From: Paguma larvata
Taxonomy: Eukaryota > Chordata > Mammalia > Carnivora > Viverridae
Assembly: GCA_030068075.1 (NCBI GenBank)
Contig: CM057835.1
Span: 19,989,957-20,053,956 of the forward strand
Direction: 5' to 3'
DNA: 64,000 nt
The notes under the pieces were generated by a model. It did not search any database and was not told the origin of the DNA. It worked only from the letters and a program-made list of their open reading frames with translations. Shown here piece after piece: positions 1 to 10,689 of the stretch. The stretch's first letter is position 1. The number at the start of each line of letters is the position of its first letter. Both the position numbers and the translations under genes were made by a program.

Positions 1-779
1 TCAAGTAATCCTTATCAAACAATGTTTGAGAAATATTTTACTAAACGACGATTCCAAGGGTGATCATGGGGTATCTTCATATCTTTAGGAGGAAAAGTGT
101 GTGTGTGTGAAGAAACCTCAGTTTTCTTAGATTAAAAAAGGGGTGAGTTTTTCAATTGCTTATTCATTCCACAAGCACTAGTGAGTCCCAAGCATTGTGT
201 CATGTGCTGAGTGTTCAATGGTGGAGTATAGTAAAACATATATTATGTATTAAAGCCCTTCTTTGATAATTTCTAAAGGTCTGTTATAAACGCGTCCTTT
301 AGTCAAAAGTTTCCATGGAATCCACAGAAGCAAAGTAAAATAGCCCTGGGGGTCTGTGGAACATAAAAGGTGCGAAAAATCTAGGGGAAGGTTTTGTTCT
401 AAGAAGGAGTAGGAGACAGTGCTTTTACACCTCCATGTTGAAACCACGCCAATGAAACAGTGGCTTCTGCGACTGTACACGTAGGGTACAGCGTATACAT
501 GATCATTTAATTTAATTTAACACTGCAAACCAAAATACTTTTGAGAGGAAAAGGAAGCAATATCAATAATTTAACAGAGACAGCACTATTCCAAGCAAAC
601 TAGGACATGTGGTCACTTACCTGTAAGGAATCCATGTGAATTAGAAGATTCATTAGTATTAAACATGACCACTTGATAAGCCAATGAATTTAAAAATCAA
701 TTTAATATCTCTAGTGAACACATATTTCAGTTGAATGAAACACAAATTTTACTTGAGTTTTTAAGAAAGCTAGTGTGGC
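1..779. other. Unique sequence, no gene seen
   Basis: AT-rich DNA without a recognisable repeat or a convincing coding frame. A short (TG)n lies near 99-110. The last 13 bases (767-779) are the left target duplication of the SINE that follows. Confidence 0.5.
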
Positions 780-1001
780 TGGGACGCTTGGGTGGTACAG
801 TGGGTTAAGCGTCCAACTTCGGCTCAGGTCATGATCTCACAATTCGTGGGTTCAAACCCGTTTTGGGCTCTGGGCTGACAGCTCAGAGCCTGGAGCCTGC
901 TTCAGATTCTGTGTCTTCCTCTCTCTCTGTCCCTTCCCCATTTGTGTTCTGTCTCTCTCTCTCTCTTTCAAAAATAAACAAACATTGAAAAGAAACTTTT
1001 T
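780..1001 (+). mobile_element. Feliform tRNA-derived SINE (SINEC_Fc type)
   Basis: The element has a tRNA-like head with a B-box-like segment (gttcaaaccc), the body motif gagcctggagcctgcttc, a CT-rich stretch and an A-rich tail. It is flanked by a perfect 13-bp target duplication, aagctagtgtggc, at 767-779 and 1002-1014. The head has drifted (gggacgcttgggtgg), so this is not among the youngest copies. Confidence 0.95.
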
Positions 1002-1014
1002 AAGCTAGTGTGGC

Positions 1015-2090
1015 ATTGTGGCACTAAGACACCCATATTTAGACTGTGCAGTGGAGTTCTATAAGCACTAAGTAGATAAAATTCCACACTGCATATCAAG
1101 AAGTCACTGACAAAACAGTATCAAGGTTCTATCTTCACTATCATTAATTGACAGTTGCAAGAGCCAAAGTAAAAACGAATAACAAGTTTATCAAGTACAG
1201 ATTTTCAGTATAAAATTCAAACTTTCTCTGTTTCCAAAGAACACATTTTATCCTTTTATCACATGGTAGACCCGCGCTCGAGCAGAGTGCACCTGGGTGA
1301 TTGCAATGTGCAAAGAAATACAGGTGACTCTCGCTGGTATGCTGAGCCTCTCCTACGAAAGCTCTTTGATATCTGCAGAATTTTAAGCCACAAGAATTTA
1401 GAAGTCGGTCTACATTAATTGAGAGTGCTCGACAGTCCTATAACAACTGGTAAATTGTTTTAGCCGAAAGAATGCTGAGCCTGTCAATACATCACCTGTT
1501 ATAAAATGAAGCACACTAGAGTCAAAGCTTCCAACAAAATTAATGTATTGATCAAGTTACCCTCTTTGAACGCTTCCATGACTGAAATGTCACTGCAATT
1601 TGATACTCATCAAAATACTTTTGTTTTTCTGCTTTGGTTTTTCAGTGTGATGACAACCAGTATGACGGCTCCAGCCCTCCCCTCTTAACCATTTTTTTTA
1701 GGCCAGGTCATGATTACAGTTCATCATGTGCTGAGTGATCAAAATGATAACCAAACAGACACCATATTTAAAAGACTTCATTAGGCACAGTATTTAGATT
1801 TGCATTTCCTATTAATTTAAACTTGGTAATTATTCAAAATGCATAGAAATTATAAAAGAAGGTTTTAAGTGTCAAGTCAAATTAAACTGACGCTAAGACT
1901 GAAAAAAAATTATCCAAGTGGGAAAAAGAACAAACTAAAATCTATCTGCATATTTGTTCAGGAAGCGACCTCTCCTGCCCCTCCCAGCAGAAAACAATTT
2001 AAAGAAATTCAGGAGTTATTTGTTTCCTTCACATCAAGAGAAAGCTGCAGGAGGGCAACTCAGATAGAGATGAATGATCCTTAAATGCCG
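1015..2090. other. Unique sequence, no gene seen
   Basis: No repeat family was recognised. Open frames near 1506-1688 and 1869-2084 are short, AT-rich and without recognisable protein features. Short homeodomain/TALE-like words occur (for example attaattgacag near 1144), but they are too common to call a regulatory site. Confidence 0.4.
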
Positions 2091-2094
2091 AGCA

Positions 2095-2380
2095 TATGAT
2101 GCCACACTCCCTCAGTACTCTAAAGGACTCCCAATGCAATTTAGAAAAAAATTGTAAATCTTTAAGAGAGGCAAAAAAAAAAGTCCTGCAAAATCTAGCC
2201 CCATCTACCTCTAAAATCCTAGCTAGTACCACTACTCCCCTTATTCACCGCCCATCAAACACATTCTCTTTTTTCATGAACTGGATGGAAGCTGTCACAC
2301 CATCTTTGTCCACCTGTGATCTTCTTGGACGGTCATGCCCCACCCTTCACTCTACACCCCATGCTTCTTTCTACCACCCA
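2095..2380 (+). mobile_element. L2 LINE remnant
   Basis: The run 'gtcctgcaaaatctagccccatctacctc' and the following 'cttattcaccgcccatc' follow the 3' part of the mammalian L2 LINE in the sense direction. It is decayed and non-coding. The 126-aa frame across it is a by-product of the repeat. Confidence 0.55.
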
Positions 2381-2382
2381 TC

Positions 2383-2895
2383 TGTGGCAAGCAAAATGTT
2401 GGCCCACCAGAGATGTCCACATCCCAATACCCATGAGTATGTTAGATTACAGGACAGAGGGGAATTAAGGTCATAGATGGAACTGAGATGGCTAATCACC
2501 TGACCTTAAAATAAGATTACCCTACATCACCCAAGTGGACCTAATGTAGTCACCGGGTCTTTACAAGCAGAAGAGGGAGACAGAAGTAAGTCAGGGAAAG
2601 AGACGTGACTATGGAAAGAATGTTCAGAGAGATGCATTTTTGCCGGTTTTGAATAAAGAGAAAGGGGTTCACAAGCCAAGGAATATGGGAAAACTCTAGA
2701 ATCTGGATAAATCGAGAAAACAGGTTCTCCCTTCAAGCTCCCAGAAGATATATAGCTCTGTCAATACACCGATTTTATCTCAGAGAGACCTATGTTGGAC
2801 TCTGAGGTTTAGAACTATAAGATAACAAATTTATATTGTTTTAAGCTACCAAATTTTTTATATTTCTTACGGCAGCCTTAAAAAACTAATATCCA
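2383..2895 (+). mobile_element. MLT1-type (ERVL-MaLR) solo LTR, old
   Basis: The start (tgtggcaag...ggccc), the internal 'gatgtccacatcccaatac', 'gggtctttacaagcagaag' and the end 'tattgttttaagctacc ... cggcagcc ... actaatatcca' follow the MLT1-like LTRs of the MaLR group over their full length of about 0.5 kb. No internal retroviral region lies beside it. Divergence is high, as expected for a pre-carnivore insertion. Confidence 0.8.
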
Positions 2896-3044
2896 GTTTG
2901 GGGGTTTGGGCTTAGATTTCACTCCCCAATTTATATGAGTTCTTCTACTTTTGTAATCTTCCCAGCACTGTGTTCTTCCTTAGTACTTACTAAAGTTGGT
3001 AATTATTCATTTTCGTGATTATTTTTTTAATATCTATCATCCTT

Positions 3045-3165
3045 TTTGGACTCAAATTTCTGCAAGGATGGGGACTGTGCAACTTTTATCATTCCTGCAT
3101 CCCTAGCACCTGGCCAGTGTTTTGCACATCATGGACCTTCAATGAGTATTTATAGAATAAACACA
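3045..3165 (+). mobile_element. L2 LINE 3' end
   Basis: The sequence 'atggggactgtgcaactttt ... ccctagcacctggccagtg ... caatgagtatttatagaat' matches the very common terminal part of L2 in the sense orientation. Confidence 0.75.
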
Positions 3166-3204
3166 GAGAATCCCACATGCCTGCAACATGTTTTACAGGG
3201 AAGA

Positions 3205-3320
3205 AAAAAATAAATGAAGTTCAGAGGGGTTCAAAAATTTGCCCAAGGCCACAGCAACTAAGCTGCAGATTTGGAATTTAAACATCAAATATCTGATCTT
3301 GAGACTCAGGTCTGTCCTGT
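3205..3320 (-). mobile_element. MIR SINE remnant
   Basis: The order 'gttcaaaaatttgcccaaggccacagcaa ... gatttggaattt ... gactcaggtctg' is the antisense core and tRNA-head side of MIR. It is strongly decayed. Confidence 0.6.
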
Positions 3321-3784
3321 TTTGGTCTGTGGCTAGGTTGGCTGTGATCCATTTCCGAGCAGAACTTCTGGAAGGTAACTTTTACCGACAGCTATTCTCT
3401 CTCAGCGGGTAATTCCTGTCTCAATAGTAGCTCATTCCTTGAAACAACTAGGAGCTCTGCAGCTCATACCAAACATCTTCCAGAACTGACTGAGCATCCA
3501 AGCAAGCCCAGAATCGATCAAGGCAAAATCTCAATGCTTATTCATAGATAAAAGGGATTCAAATGCAGGACAAGAAAGAATCTCTGGGTCCTTTAATTCT
3601 TAAGTGAAGGGGTTTCGAAGGGAAGAGATAAAAATGTCGAGGGTTCCTCATGACTTGCATTTTTTAGAAGAGTACCGGGTAAGCGTCCATCACCTAGACA
3701 ACAATTAGGCAGTCACCCTGTGCTGCCGGCTTTCACGACCGCGCACCTACACACACTCACGCGCGCACATGAACTCAACAGTGC
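3321..3784. other. Unique sequence grading into a CpG-rich patch
   Basis: No gene or repeat was recognised from 3321. From about 3727 the CpG frequency rises sharply and stays high through the neighbouring MIR to about 3955. Confidence 0.45.
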
Positions 3785-3960
3785 GCACCAGGCTTACTGC
3801 GCGCCAGGCCCGCGTTGGGCACTGCACAAGCGCTTTAGCATTGAATCTTCACGACTGCATTTCAAGCGCGCAGCACCAGCGACTCCAGGTCACTGACGAG
3901 GAAACTGAGCTTCTGAAGGGTAAGTGACTTGCCCAAGGTCACACGCCCAGCGCGTACCTG
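3727..3960. promoter_or_regulatory. Short CpG-rich patch over a MIR
   Basis: About 21 CpGs lie in roughly 235 bp (my manual count), close to or above the number expected from base composition, whereas most of the window is CpG-depleted. Clusters include ccgcgc, acgcgcgc and gcgcgcc. This could be a germline-unmethylated regulatory patch. No transcription start or coding exon can be shown. Confidence 0.35.
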
Positions 3961-3970
3961 GGCCCCACGT
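3785..3970 (-). mobile_element. MIR SINE, CpG-rich
   Basis: The antisense MIR order is clear: 'cttactgcgcgccaggc', 'actgcacaagcgctttagca', 'gaggaaactgagc', 'aagtgacttgcccaaggtcacac'. Unusually for so old a repeat, many CpG dinucleotides survive in it and just upstream. Confidence 0.85.
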
Positions 3971-4715
3971 TTCCTCTCAGCAAACCTCTCCTCTTCTTTC
4001 CGGCCCCAGCTTGACTGAGGCACAGCCTCTCCACGGGGCCTCAGGCAGAGCATCCCCTGCCCTCTGTTTCTCTGTTGCCTTCAGTCCTGCCTCTACGTGG
4101 CTCTTGTATCAGTATCCGTGATTAATTATTTGCACATCTCTCTTCCTTTTCAAGACTTCAGGTCCTCTGGGAAAGGAAGAGTGGAGAGTTCGCTTTCCAC
4201 CTTTATCTCTTAGCTACAAAAACTAGCAAACTGAAGATAAGGAGAAAGTGTAAACACCTGACATCCCACATGGCCACGAAACGTAATGGAGGAATTTGCT
4301 TTTTCCTCGCTTTCATTTTTGACAGTAACAATTCAGGTTTAAATAACATGTCTAGTTTGAAAGTTCCTCACCAGGCATGGTATGAAATGACCTCGGGTCA
4401 TTCCTTCCCTTCTCTCCTGAGCACAAGGTGCTGCCTCACCTAAAGCCCACACAAGCTGGGGTCTCTAGAGCCTTCTAGTCCCTGCTCATGACTCAGCGTC
4501 TGTGTCTCGAGGGGCAAGGGTGCACACTTTCTCCAGGTAGGTGTGTTTGCCATAAAATCCAGGTCAGCCACACAACAAGAGTTTGCTCCAGGGATTAAAG
4601 GAGGAGCTATGGAGAGAAGGAAATCAAGGACGCAAGAATTACCACAGGTTTGGGTGTTAAGGCTGTAGGCCCCAGAAACAAGACAGTCTCTTAGTGGCTT
4701 CCTGGCCCTAAATCC
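3971..4715. other. Unique sequence, no gene seen
   Basis: No repeat family or credible exon was recognised. Base composition is moderate. Confidence 0.45.
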
Positions 4716-4734
4716 AAAATGGAGACCACAAGGT

Positions 4735-4769
4735 GACGAGGCGGCCGAGTGGTTAAGGCGATGGACTGC
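4735..4769 (+). pseudogene. tRNA-Ser 5' half, tailless retropseudogene
   Basis: This 35-nt insert starts exactly at the first base of a tRNA-Ser(GCT)-like gene (gacgaggcggccgagtgg), runs through the D-arm (ttaaggcgatgg) and stops inside the anticodon after 'actgc'. The T-arm and 3' half are absent and there is no A-tail. A direct repeat, aaaatggagaccac, occurs at 4716-4729 and again at 4770-4783 directly after the insert. Five further bases (aaggt, an imperfect continuation of the duplication) separate the first copy from the tRNA start. The structure is that of an RNA half copied in by LINE machinery, matching the class of 'tailless retropseudogenes' known in mammals. One change from the usual mammalian gene (ggtgg to ggcgg) is visible. 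It cannot encode a working tRNA. Confidence 0.85.
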
Positions 4770-4924
4770 AAAATGGAGACCACGAAGCCATCTCCTAACC
4801 CGTGATGCTCAGAGACCAACATCTTCCCGTGATCGAAGCCTTCTAGCACCATTTGTTAAGTAGAAGAAAAGACTTCTGTATCCCAAACCTAGAAAAGGGT
4901 CTTTTACTTATAGTTAACAAACGC

Positions 4925-5050
4925 TTTTAAATAGTACTTACTTAGTGCCAAGCAAATGTTCTAAACACTTTATAAACATTAGCTCATTTAATTCTCAGAA
5001 TACTAAGAGATAGTTTCCCAACATTGGCAACAATTTTAATAATCCTTTAA
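4925..5050 (-). mobile_element. MIR SINE remnant
   Basis: The sequence 'acttagtgccaagcaaatgttctaaacactttataaacattagctcatttaattctcag' is a clear antisense MIR 3' part. Confidence 0.85.
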
Positions 5051-5847
5051 ATCTAGCCAATCCTCCAGATCCTATAAAATGGCCCTTTCCTGCCACCACT
5101 CCTGCCTGCACCCTAGCTCAAGATTTCCCTCCCTCTGGGTCCCCTGCAGCAGCCCCCGAGAGCCTCCCTGCTGACAGTCGCTCCATCTCCCATTCAGCTA
5201 ATTTTTGCTTCCTCCTCAGACTTCTTGATCTGCCCTTCATCAACAGGGTCCTGTCTCCCAGTGGACCGGGTTCTCCCTCCTCCTGTCTGGCTTCCAAAGC
5301 CCAGCGATCCTTCTCATCTGCTCAGGTGTGTTTCTCACGACCCCTCTCTCCTGTAACATGTGTCTTTCAGCCAAGTCAAGCCCATCTCCTCAGTGCGTGG
5401 AGACCACTCTCTTCTCAGTCCTAACTGAGTTCCTTCCCTGGTGGTGTTCCTCTGCAGTGCCTGGGATATCCTTCCTCGTCTATTTAAGAGAGACCCCCCG
5501 GTAAGGGCCATCTATGGAGACTTCCCCAAACCCTGAGCTTTGACTCTCCTTCCACCTTACAGCCTGGTCAGTTTTCAGTTCCACACAAACGACTTGACCT
5601 GCTGGCTCCTGCTCCTTGTCGCCTTCTAAGCGTGCATCCTGCAGCTTAGGCTTAGCTTAGCCTCAACCCTGAGGTCGAGTCTCCTCGTCTGCTCCCTTCT
5701 CACTCCCTTTGCTCTTCTCACTGCTCACTGCCATCCCCACTTATTTCTTTCTTTCCTTTTAATACAGGTGTGGAGGGTTGGGGACTCCTAGTCCTCAGTT
5801 CATAGCCCAGTATCGCTATTGGTTCCTGCATGGCTCTTCCCTTATTT
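5051..5847. other. Pyrimidine-rich unique sequence, no gene seen
   Basis: CT-rich DNA with blocks such as 'ccagtggaccgggttctcc'. Faint L2-like wording occurs near 5380-5540 but is too weak to call. No splice-bounded coding frame was recognised. Confidence 0.4.
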
Positions 5848-5859
5848 CATTCACTTTTA

Positions 5860-6063
5860 AAAAAAAAAAAAATTCAAGTTTATTTATTTATTTTCAGAGA
5901 GACAGTGTGAGCAGGGGAGGGGCAGAGAGAGAGGGAGAGAGACAGAGAATCCCAAGCAGGCTCCGTGCTGCCAGCACAGAGCCCAATGTGGGGCTTGAAC
6001 TCACAAAGTGTGAGGTCACGACCTGAGTTGAAATCAAGAGTCAGACGCCACCCAGGTGCCCCT
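5860..6063 (-). mobile_element. Feliform SINE, antisense
   Basis: The antisense SINE runs from a poly-T tail and (ttta)n through gagaggcag-type repeats to 'cacccaggtgcccc'. The duplication cattcactttta lies at 5848-5859 and 6064-6075. The body reads 'cccaagcaggctccgtgctg', the shorter subtype that lacks the 'gagcctggagcc' block. Confidence 0.95.
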
Positions 6064-6374
6064 CATTCACTTTTATCTCCACAACTCGCTCCCATTCTCT
6101 CTACCTTCTAGATTTTAGTGTGTTTTTTTTATGAATGCTTTTGCAAAATGAGAATGATTGTGTAAATTCTTGCTGTTTTTGCTATGCTTCTAAGACCCAG
6201 TGATAGAACGCCCCATATGTTAATTTACCTGCTGTTGGTGCAGACACCCCATCGAGCCATCTTCTCTCTGAGGAGGACACCCAAGTTGTCTTTGGCTTCT
6301 GGTCACTACAAATAGTGTTGCAATCAACACCTTGTACGAGTCCCTGGATGGATAAAAGGAAAAATTTATTTGAG

Positions 6375-6376
<2 letters not shown>

Positions 6377-6422
<46 letters not shown>
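6377..6422. repeat. (AC)23 microsatellite
   Basis: An uninterrupted run of 46 bases of AC repeat. It produces artificial Val/Cys repeat frames on the minus strand that are not genes. Its length and purity suggest that it is polymorphic. Confidence 0.98.
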
Positions 6423-6424
<2 letters not shown>

Positions 6425-6559
6425 CTAAGAGCAGAATCGCTGAGGCACAGATGAGTATGTCCTTAATTTGACCAAGTAGTGCCAGATTCTCTCTAGAATC
6501 ACTGCCACCCTGCCAGCCTTCACCCAGCTTCGTACTTTTTGCCGTTGCACCAGGCCCTT

Positions 6560-6735
6560 CCTTCTGCCTGAGAAACACCTGGAGAAACACCTTGGGAACT
6601 TTTAAATAAAAACAAAGCTCAAGTCCCACCCACGCAGTTTAGATTTGAATCTCTTAGGGTAGAGCCTGGGGGTTGGGTTTTTAAAAATCTTTCCAGGTGA
6701 TCTGATGTAAAGCCAGGGCTGGAGAAGCTCTGGTA
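6560..6735. mobile_element. MER5A-like hAT-Charlie element
   Basis: Inverted 'acacctggagaaacaccttgggaacttttaaa' and 'ttaaaaatctttccaggtgatctgatg', with 'caagtcccaccc' between them, is the near-palindromic layout of MER5A-type non-autonomous DNA elements. The outer ends are decayed. Confidence 0.7.
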
Positions 6736-6935
6736 TACCTCTTTATATCGTTATACCTCTTTATATTATTTTAATTTGCTTTTTTTCTCTGATTAGACAT
6801 GATCTCAAATATCTCTTTATATACTTATTAACACTGGGGGTTTCTTCTTTAGGAAAACGTCTGTTCTCCAGCATATGTAATGACTGACAGCACGCTAGAG
6901 TGATGATCGGGTACAGAATTGAACGGGAAAAAAAT

Positions 6936-7145
6936 TGCGGCGCCTGGGTGGCTCAGCAGGTTAAGCATCCGACTTTGGCTCAGCTCATGATCTCACGGCT
7001 CATGGGTTCGAGCCCTGCATTGGGCTCTGTGCTGACAACTCAGAGCCTGGAGCCTGCTTCGGATTCTGTGTCTCCCTCTCTCTCTGCCCTTCCCCCACTC
7101 ATACTCTGTCTTTCTCAAAAAAAAAATGAACATTAAAAAGAAAAG
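6936..7145 (+). mobile_element. Feliform SINE
   Basis: The head gcggcgcctgggtggctcag, the body with 'gagcctggagcctgcttcgg' and the tail 'tttctcaaaaaaaaaatgaac' are all present. A perfect 11-bp duplication, gggaaaaaaat, lies at 6925-6935 and 7146-7156. Confidence 0.95.
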
Positions 7146-7156
7146 GGGAAAAAAAT

Positions 7157-8290
7157 CATGGGAACTGAGCTATATAACAGCTTGAGAAAAAAACAATCTC
7201 ACTCGCAACAGCCTCACTGATAGTGGAATTAGGAAATCTATCCTAGTTTGCGAGGCTTTGGTTTCATACATGCTCTCTGGAAGCCACTAGCTCCTTACTT
7301 AAATGCTGCTGCTGCTTCCGGAATTACTGCTTAGCCCCAACAAAACTAAGGCTGGGAGTCGAAGCAAGCAAGGACCCATGCAGAGGAATCCCTCCGTATC
7401 TCTATATGCTCAGACGGTGCTCTTTTGGCCAGTGCTCTGCCCCGCCTACCGGGCCAGGGCCAGCAGCTGGGAGAGGTGTCTTATAGCCACTACACTGGAA
7501 GCTCTTCCGTCATCACTGGCTGGCAGTCAGGTCGCAGAGTCCTGTAAGTAGCTGCCAGGCCGGCTTTGCAGCAAAGGACTCTGTGGCCTGCAAGTGAGCT
7601 GGCAACGGCAAGGCTCGTATCTTCATGCAGCTTTCCTTCCAGCTAAGCCTCACGGCTTACCTAGCTGGGGCTCTGAACGTGCACAACATCTGACACTGAG
7701 TCAGGAACATGCTCAATGATTCAGATTCAGGGTGCATGTTCATCACGCGGCATCGAGGCGGTGCAGGGGAGCAACAGTCACTTCCTTGTTCTCCGCTTGT
7801 CCTGGAGACTGCTGTGCTGAGGGCGTGGACTCTGTTATCCACCAAGGCCAAGAACTCCAAGAGTCTATAATATATGTTTGAGACCTAGTCCCAAAGGCCC
7901 TAAATGACTTCAACATCTTAAACCAAAACTTAAAAATTAATATATTCACAATTAGCACAAGACGACTCGTGTGATCACGTATCAATTATAGTTGATGTGG
8001 TATATGGCTGCATTTTAATATGCTTGCTATGAGGCGGGGCGAGAAGTCCAAAAGGATGAATGCCCTTGGGTTAAGGAGGTCTTAAAATGGTCCTAGAAAA
8101 CCCGGGAGCCCAAGAAGAGATCAAAACGACACTTAAGCACCATGTTTTTTGTGTCTTTGGAACTCAACTTGTCAACTTTAGAAGTACTATATGACTTTAG
8201 AATACAACCTGATAATATATCTTCGCTTTAGAATACAACCTTAGAAATGCTACAGAACGCACTGCTGCCTGGGCGCAAGCCAGCAGTGGA
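7157..8290. other. Unique sequence, no gene seen
   Basis: No repeat was recognised. Frames at 7303-7551 and on the minus strand near 7657-7985 have no recognisable domain, start context or splice sites. A local duplication of 'ctttagaatacaacct' occurs around 8192-8210 and 8226-8241. Confidence 0.4.
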
Positions 8291-8294
8291 GCTC

Positions 8295-8702
8295 ATCCTT
8301 GGCTGCATACTAGCATCAGCTGAAGAGCTTTTATTTTATTTATTTTTTTTAATTTTTTTTAACGTTTATTTATTTTTGAGAGACATAGAGATAGAGCATG
8401 AGCAGGGGAAGGGCAGAGAGAGAGGGAGACACAGAATCCGAAGCAGGCTCCAGGCTCTGATGAGCCATCAGCACAGAGCCCGATGTGGGGCTCGAACTCA
8501 CAGACTGTGAGATCGTGACCTGAGCCGAAGTCGGCCGCTTAACCGACTGAGCCACCCAGGCGCCCCTGAAGAGCTTTTAAAACTTCAGCTGGCAGGCTGT
8601 GTCCCACCCCAGTTACACGAGTGTCTCCAGAGGTGGTGGTCAGGGAGTCCGTGTAGTTTACACCGCCAGGCGATTTCAGTGCGCATGCAAGAGTGAGAAC
8701 TG
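8295..8702. mobile_element. MER5A-like element split by a SINE
   Basis: The left part, 'ccttggctgcatactagcatcagctgaagagctttta', continues after the SINE at 8580 with 'aaacttcagctggcagg...cccaccccagttacacg ... gccaggcgatttcagtg'. Together they give the MER5A-type order. The SINE at 8334-8566 therefore arrived later. Confidence 0.7.
8334..8566 (-). mobile_element. Feliform SINE, antisense, near consensus
   Basis: A full-length antisense SINE with 'acgtttatttatttttgaga', 'gaagcaggctccaggctctg' and the perfect head complement 'accgactgagccacccagg' followed by cgcccc. It has a perfect 13-bp duplication, tgaagagctttta, at 8321-8333 and 8567-8579. Its low divergence marks it as one of the younger copies. 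It is nested in a MER5A-like element. Confidence 0.96.
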
Positions 8703-8934
8703 AATCAGAGAGTGCCTTCACCAGTCGCTCTTCACTTCCTCTTGATTTGACCGCATAAGAGATGGAGGCTCTCGTGGAGACAAAGGCCAGACAGACGTTT
8801 TTAACAAAGTTAAGCTTTGTTTCTAGAGAGGAGTTATTTTTCTGAAATCTCTAGAACAGTTTGCTGGATCTAGCTAGATACACGGCTAGAATCTTAGTGA
8901 CTGTGAATACCAGAAGTGTTAGGACAACAATGTT

Positions 8935-9165
8935 TTGTTTTTGCTTTTGTTTTGTTTTTTTTTTTTTACTATTTATTTTTGAGAGAGAGAGAGACAGAGT
9001 GCAAGCGGGAGAGGGACACAGAGAGAGAGACATAGAATCTGAAGCAGGCTCCAGGCTCTGAGCTGTCAGCACGGAACCCAAAGCTGGGCTCAAACTCATG
9101 AACCACGAGATCATGACCTGAGCCGAAGTTGGATCCTTACCCAACTGAGCCACCCAGGTGCCCCT
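8935..9165 (-). mobile_element. Feliform SINE, antisense
   Basis: The T-rich tail complement (ttttgcttttgttttg then T13-14) leads into gagagagagag, 'gaagcaggctccaggctctg', and ends with 'ccacccaggtgcccc'. No clean target duplication was found, so the left edge is approximate. Confidence 0.9.
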
Positions 9166-10689
9166 GGGGCAAAAGTGTTTTAATTCAGGATTATTTTTTT
9201 TTTTAGTGTGGAAATCTGCAACTCCAAATTCACGATGGTAATTGTAAGAACACGTCAAGATTTCAGCAAGCATGGACCTGAAGCCACCAGTTCCACAGAA
9301 TCACAGGGTCTGAGAAACGCTTTTCTCAGTTTCAGAAGTCTGGCCCCTCTGTCCTGTCTTCAATCTGCACTTTGGAATTAAGTGAAACAGAAATTTCTCA
9401 CTATTGCGTCTTTTTAATAGGAGGGTGGAACGGAAGGTTAGGGGGGGGGGGGCGATCAAACGTTCTTCCACTAAGGCTTACACCTAAAACCACCCCTAGG
9501 AGAAGAATAACCAAATTCATGCATCATATGTATACAGTTTGCAGTTTTTCACCTAAGTAAATACTGGTTTGAGAAAAATGATTTTGTCCCAATTATAACT
9601 GACTTAAATATTAACTGTTTCACACCACATTCATGAGTGAATGTCAGAATCTTGCATTTCAAACCCCTAAAATTCTGTGACAATTTTCATTCTTCAAATT
9701 CATGAGTTTGTGAGCCTCTTTCTGGTTCAACATTTTTTTTTTAAGGAAAATCTATGCAATCAAAATCAGTTGTGAATCTGCCAGTGATTCTCTCCAGTGA
9801 TGAATATCAGCCTGTTTTGTTCAACATTTAGCTGTAGCAAGAATTTCTCCTTTATTAGTCATTTCCATTCACTAAACAAATTTAATCAAAATGACAAGAG
9901 ATGAAACTTGTCCAGACTTTTAACAGTATCTTATTTTCTGAATCAGATTTTCTCTTAAGTCTTATATCAAAAACCTCTCATTAGTGACTATTTTCTTATT
10001 TTGTGCTTAAGGCAAAACTTAAAATTATCAAGCTTTCATACTCTTAAAAAAACAATTGGTGCTAAAGCCATAAAATCTTCCGTCTATAGTACATCCTCAG
10101 TAAGTACATATTTGGTTGTCTGATAGACTGTAATTTATTTCCAGCATGTTCTAAATGCAACTTACACAAAACGCATCACCCAGAGCTATTTCCAGCCCGC
10201 GGTGATATTTGAACACAGCACACCTAATGAGAGACTGTGATTTTAAAATGAATGAACAGGCTTTGTCTCAGTGGCCAGGTAGGTCCTAAAAGCTGGAGTT
10301 GAATTTTTGGTCTTCCTTTGGCTCTGGAATTACGAACATGCTCTGTCTTCGTCTGCCTCACTGCTCTGGCTTCCTGTCCCCTAAACTGTTTTCATTCCAG
10401 CACCCTACATGGGGGAAATCTTGTTTTGTCTTAACTACCTCTTTTAACAATTTGCTGGATGATAGATCCAGGACAGGCCTTCGGCTGTGATCTGCTTTCG
10501 AAGGCTGATGTGTTCAGGAAGCCTGGAAGACACTGAGAACGAGACCACAGTCATTCTGCTCCATAGGACACCAGGGGACCCAGGGGACCCTGGGGACCCA
10601 GATCCTAGCAGCCCAAGTAGGGACACACACCGTAAGTCCCTATGCCTAAAGGAAAATCTTTTAGTATTTGCTTTCACAAGGGTCTATGG
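9166..10689. other. Unique AT-rich sequence with small repeats
   Basis: No transposon or gene was recognised. It holds a G12 homopolymer at 9441-9452 and a short imperfect tandem of ggggaccc(a/t) units at about 10569-10600. The AT-rich part 9600-10290 is free of recognisable repeats. Confidence 0.45.

Noticed and set aside
780..1001. tRNA gene calls in the SINE heads
   Set aside because: The tRNA-like heads with B-box words are the promoters of the SINE family; the rest of the element and target duplications show they are retroposons.
2096..2476. 126-aa plus-strand frame
   Set aside because: It spans an L2 remnant and the start of an MLT1-type LTR.
4735..4769. A functional tRNA-Ser gene
   Set aside because: Only the first 35 nt are present. 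The anticodon loop is cut, and the variable arm, T-arm and acceptor 3' strand are missing.
6182..6629. Minus-strand frames rich in Val/Cys repeats
   Set aside because: They are translations of the (AC)23 microsatellite.
8851..9273. 140-aa minus-strand frame
   Set aside because: Most of it is the SINE at 8935-9165 read in its sense direction, ending in the A-rich tail (Lys run).
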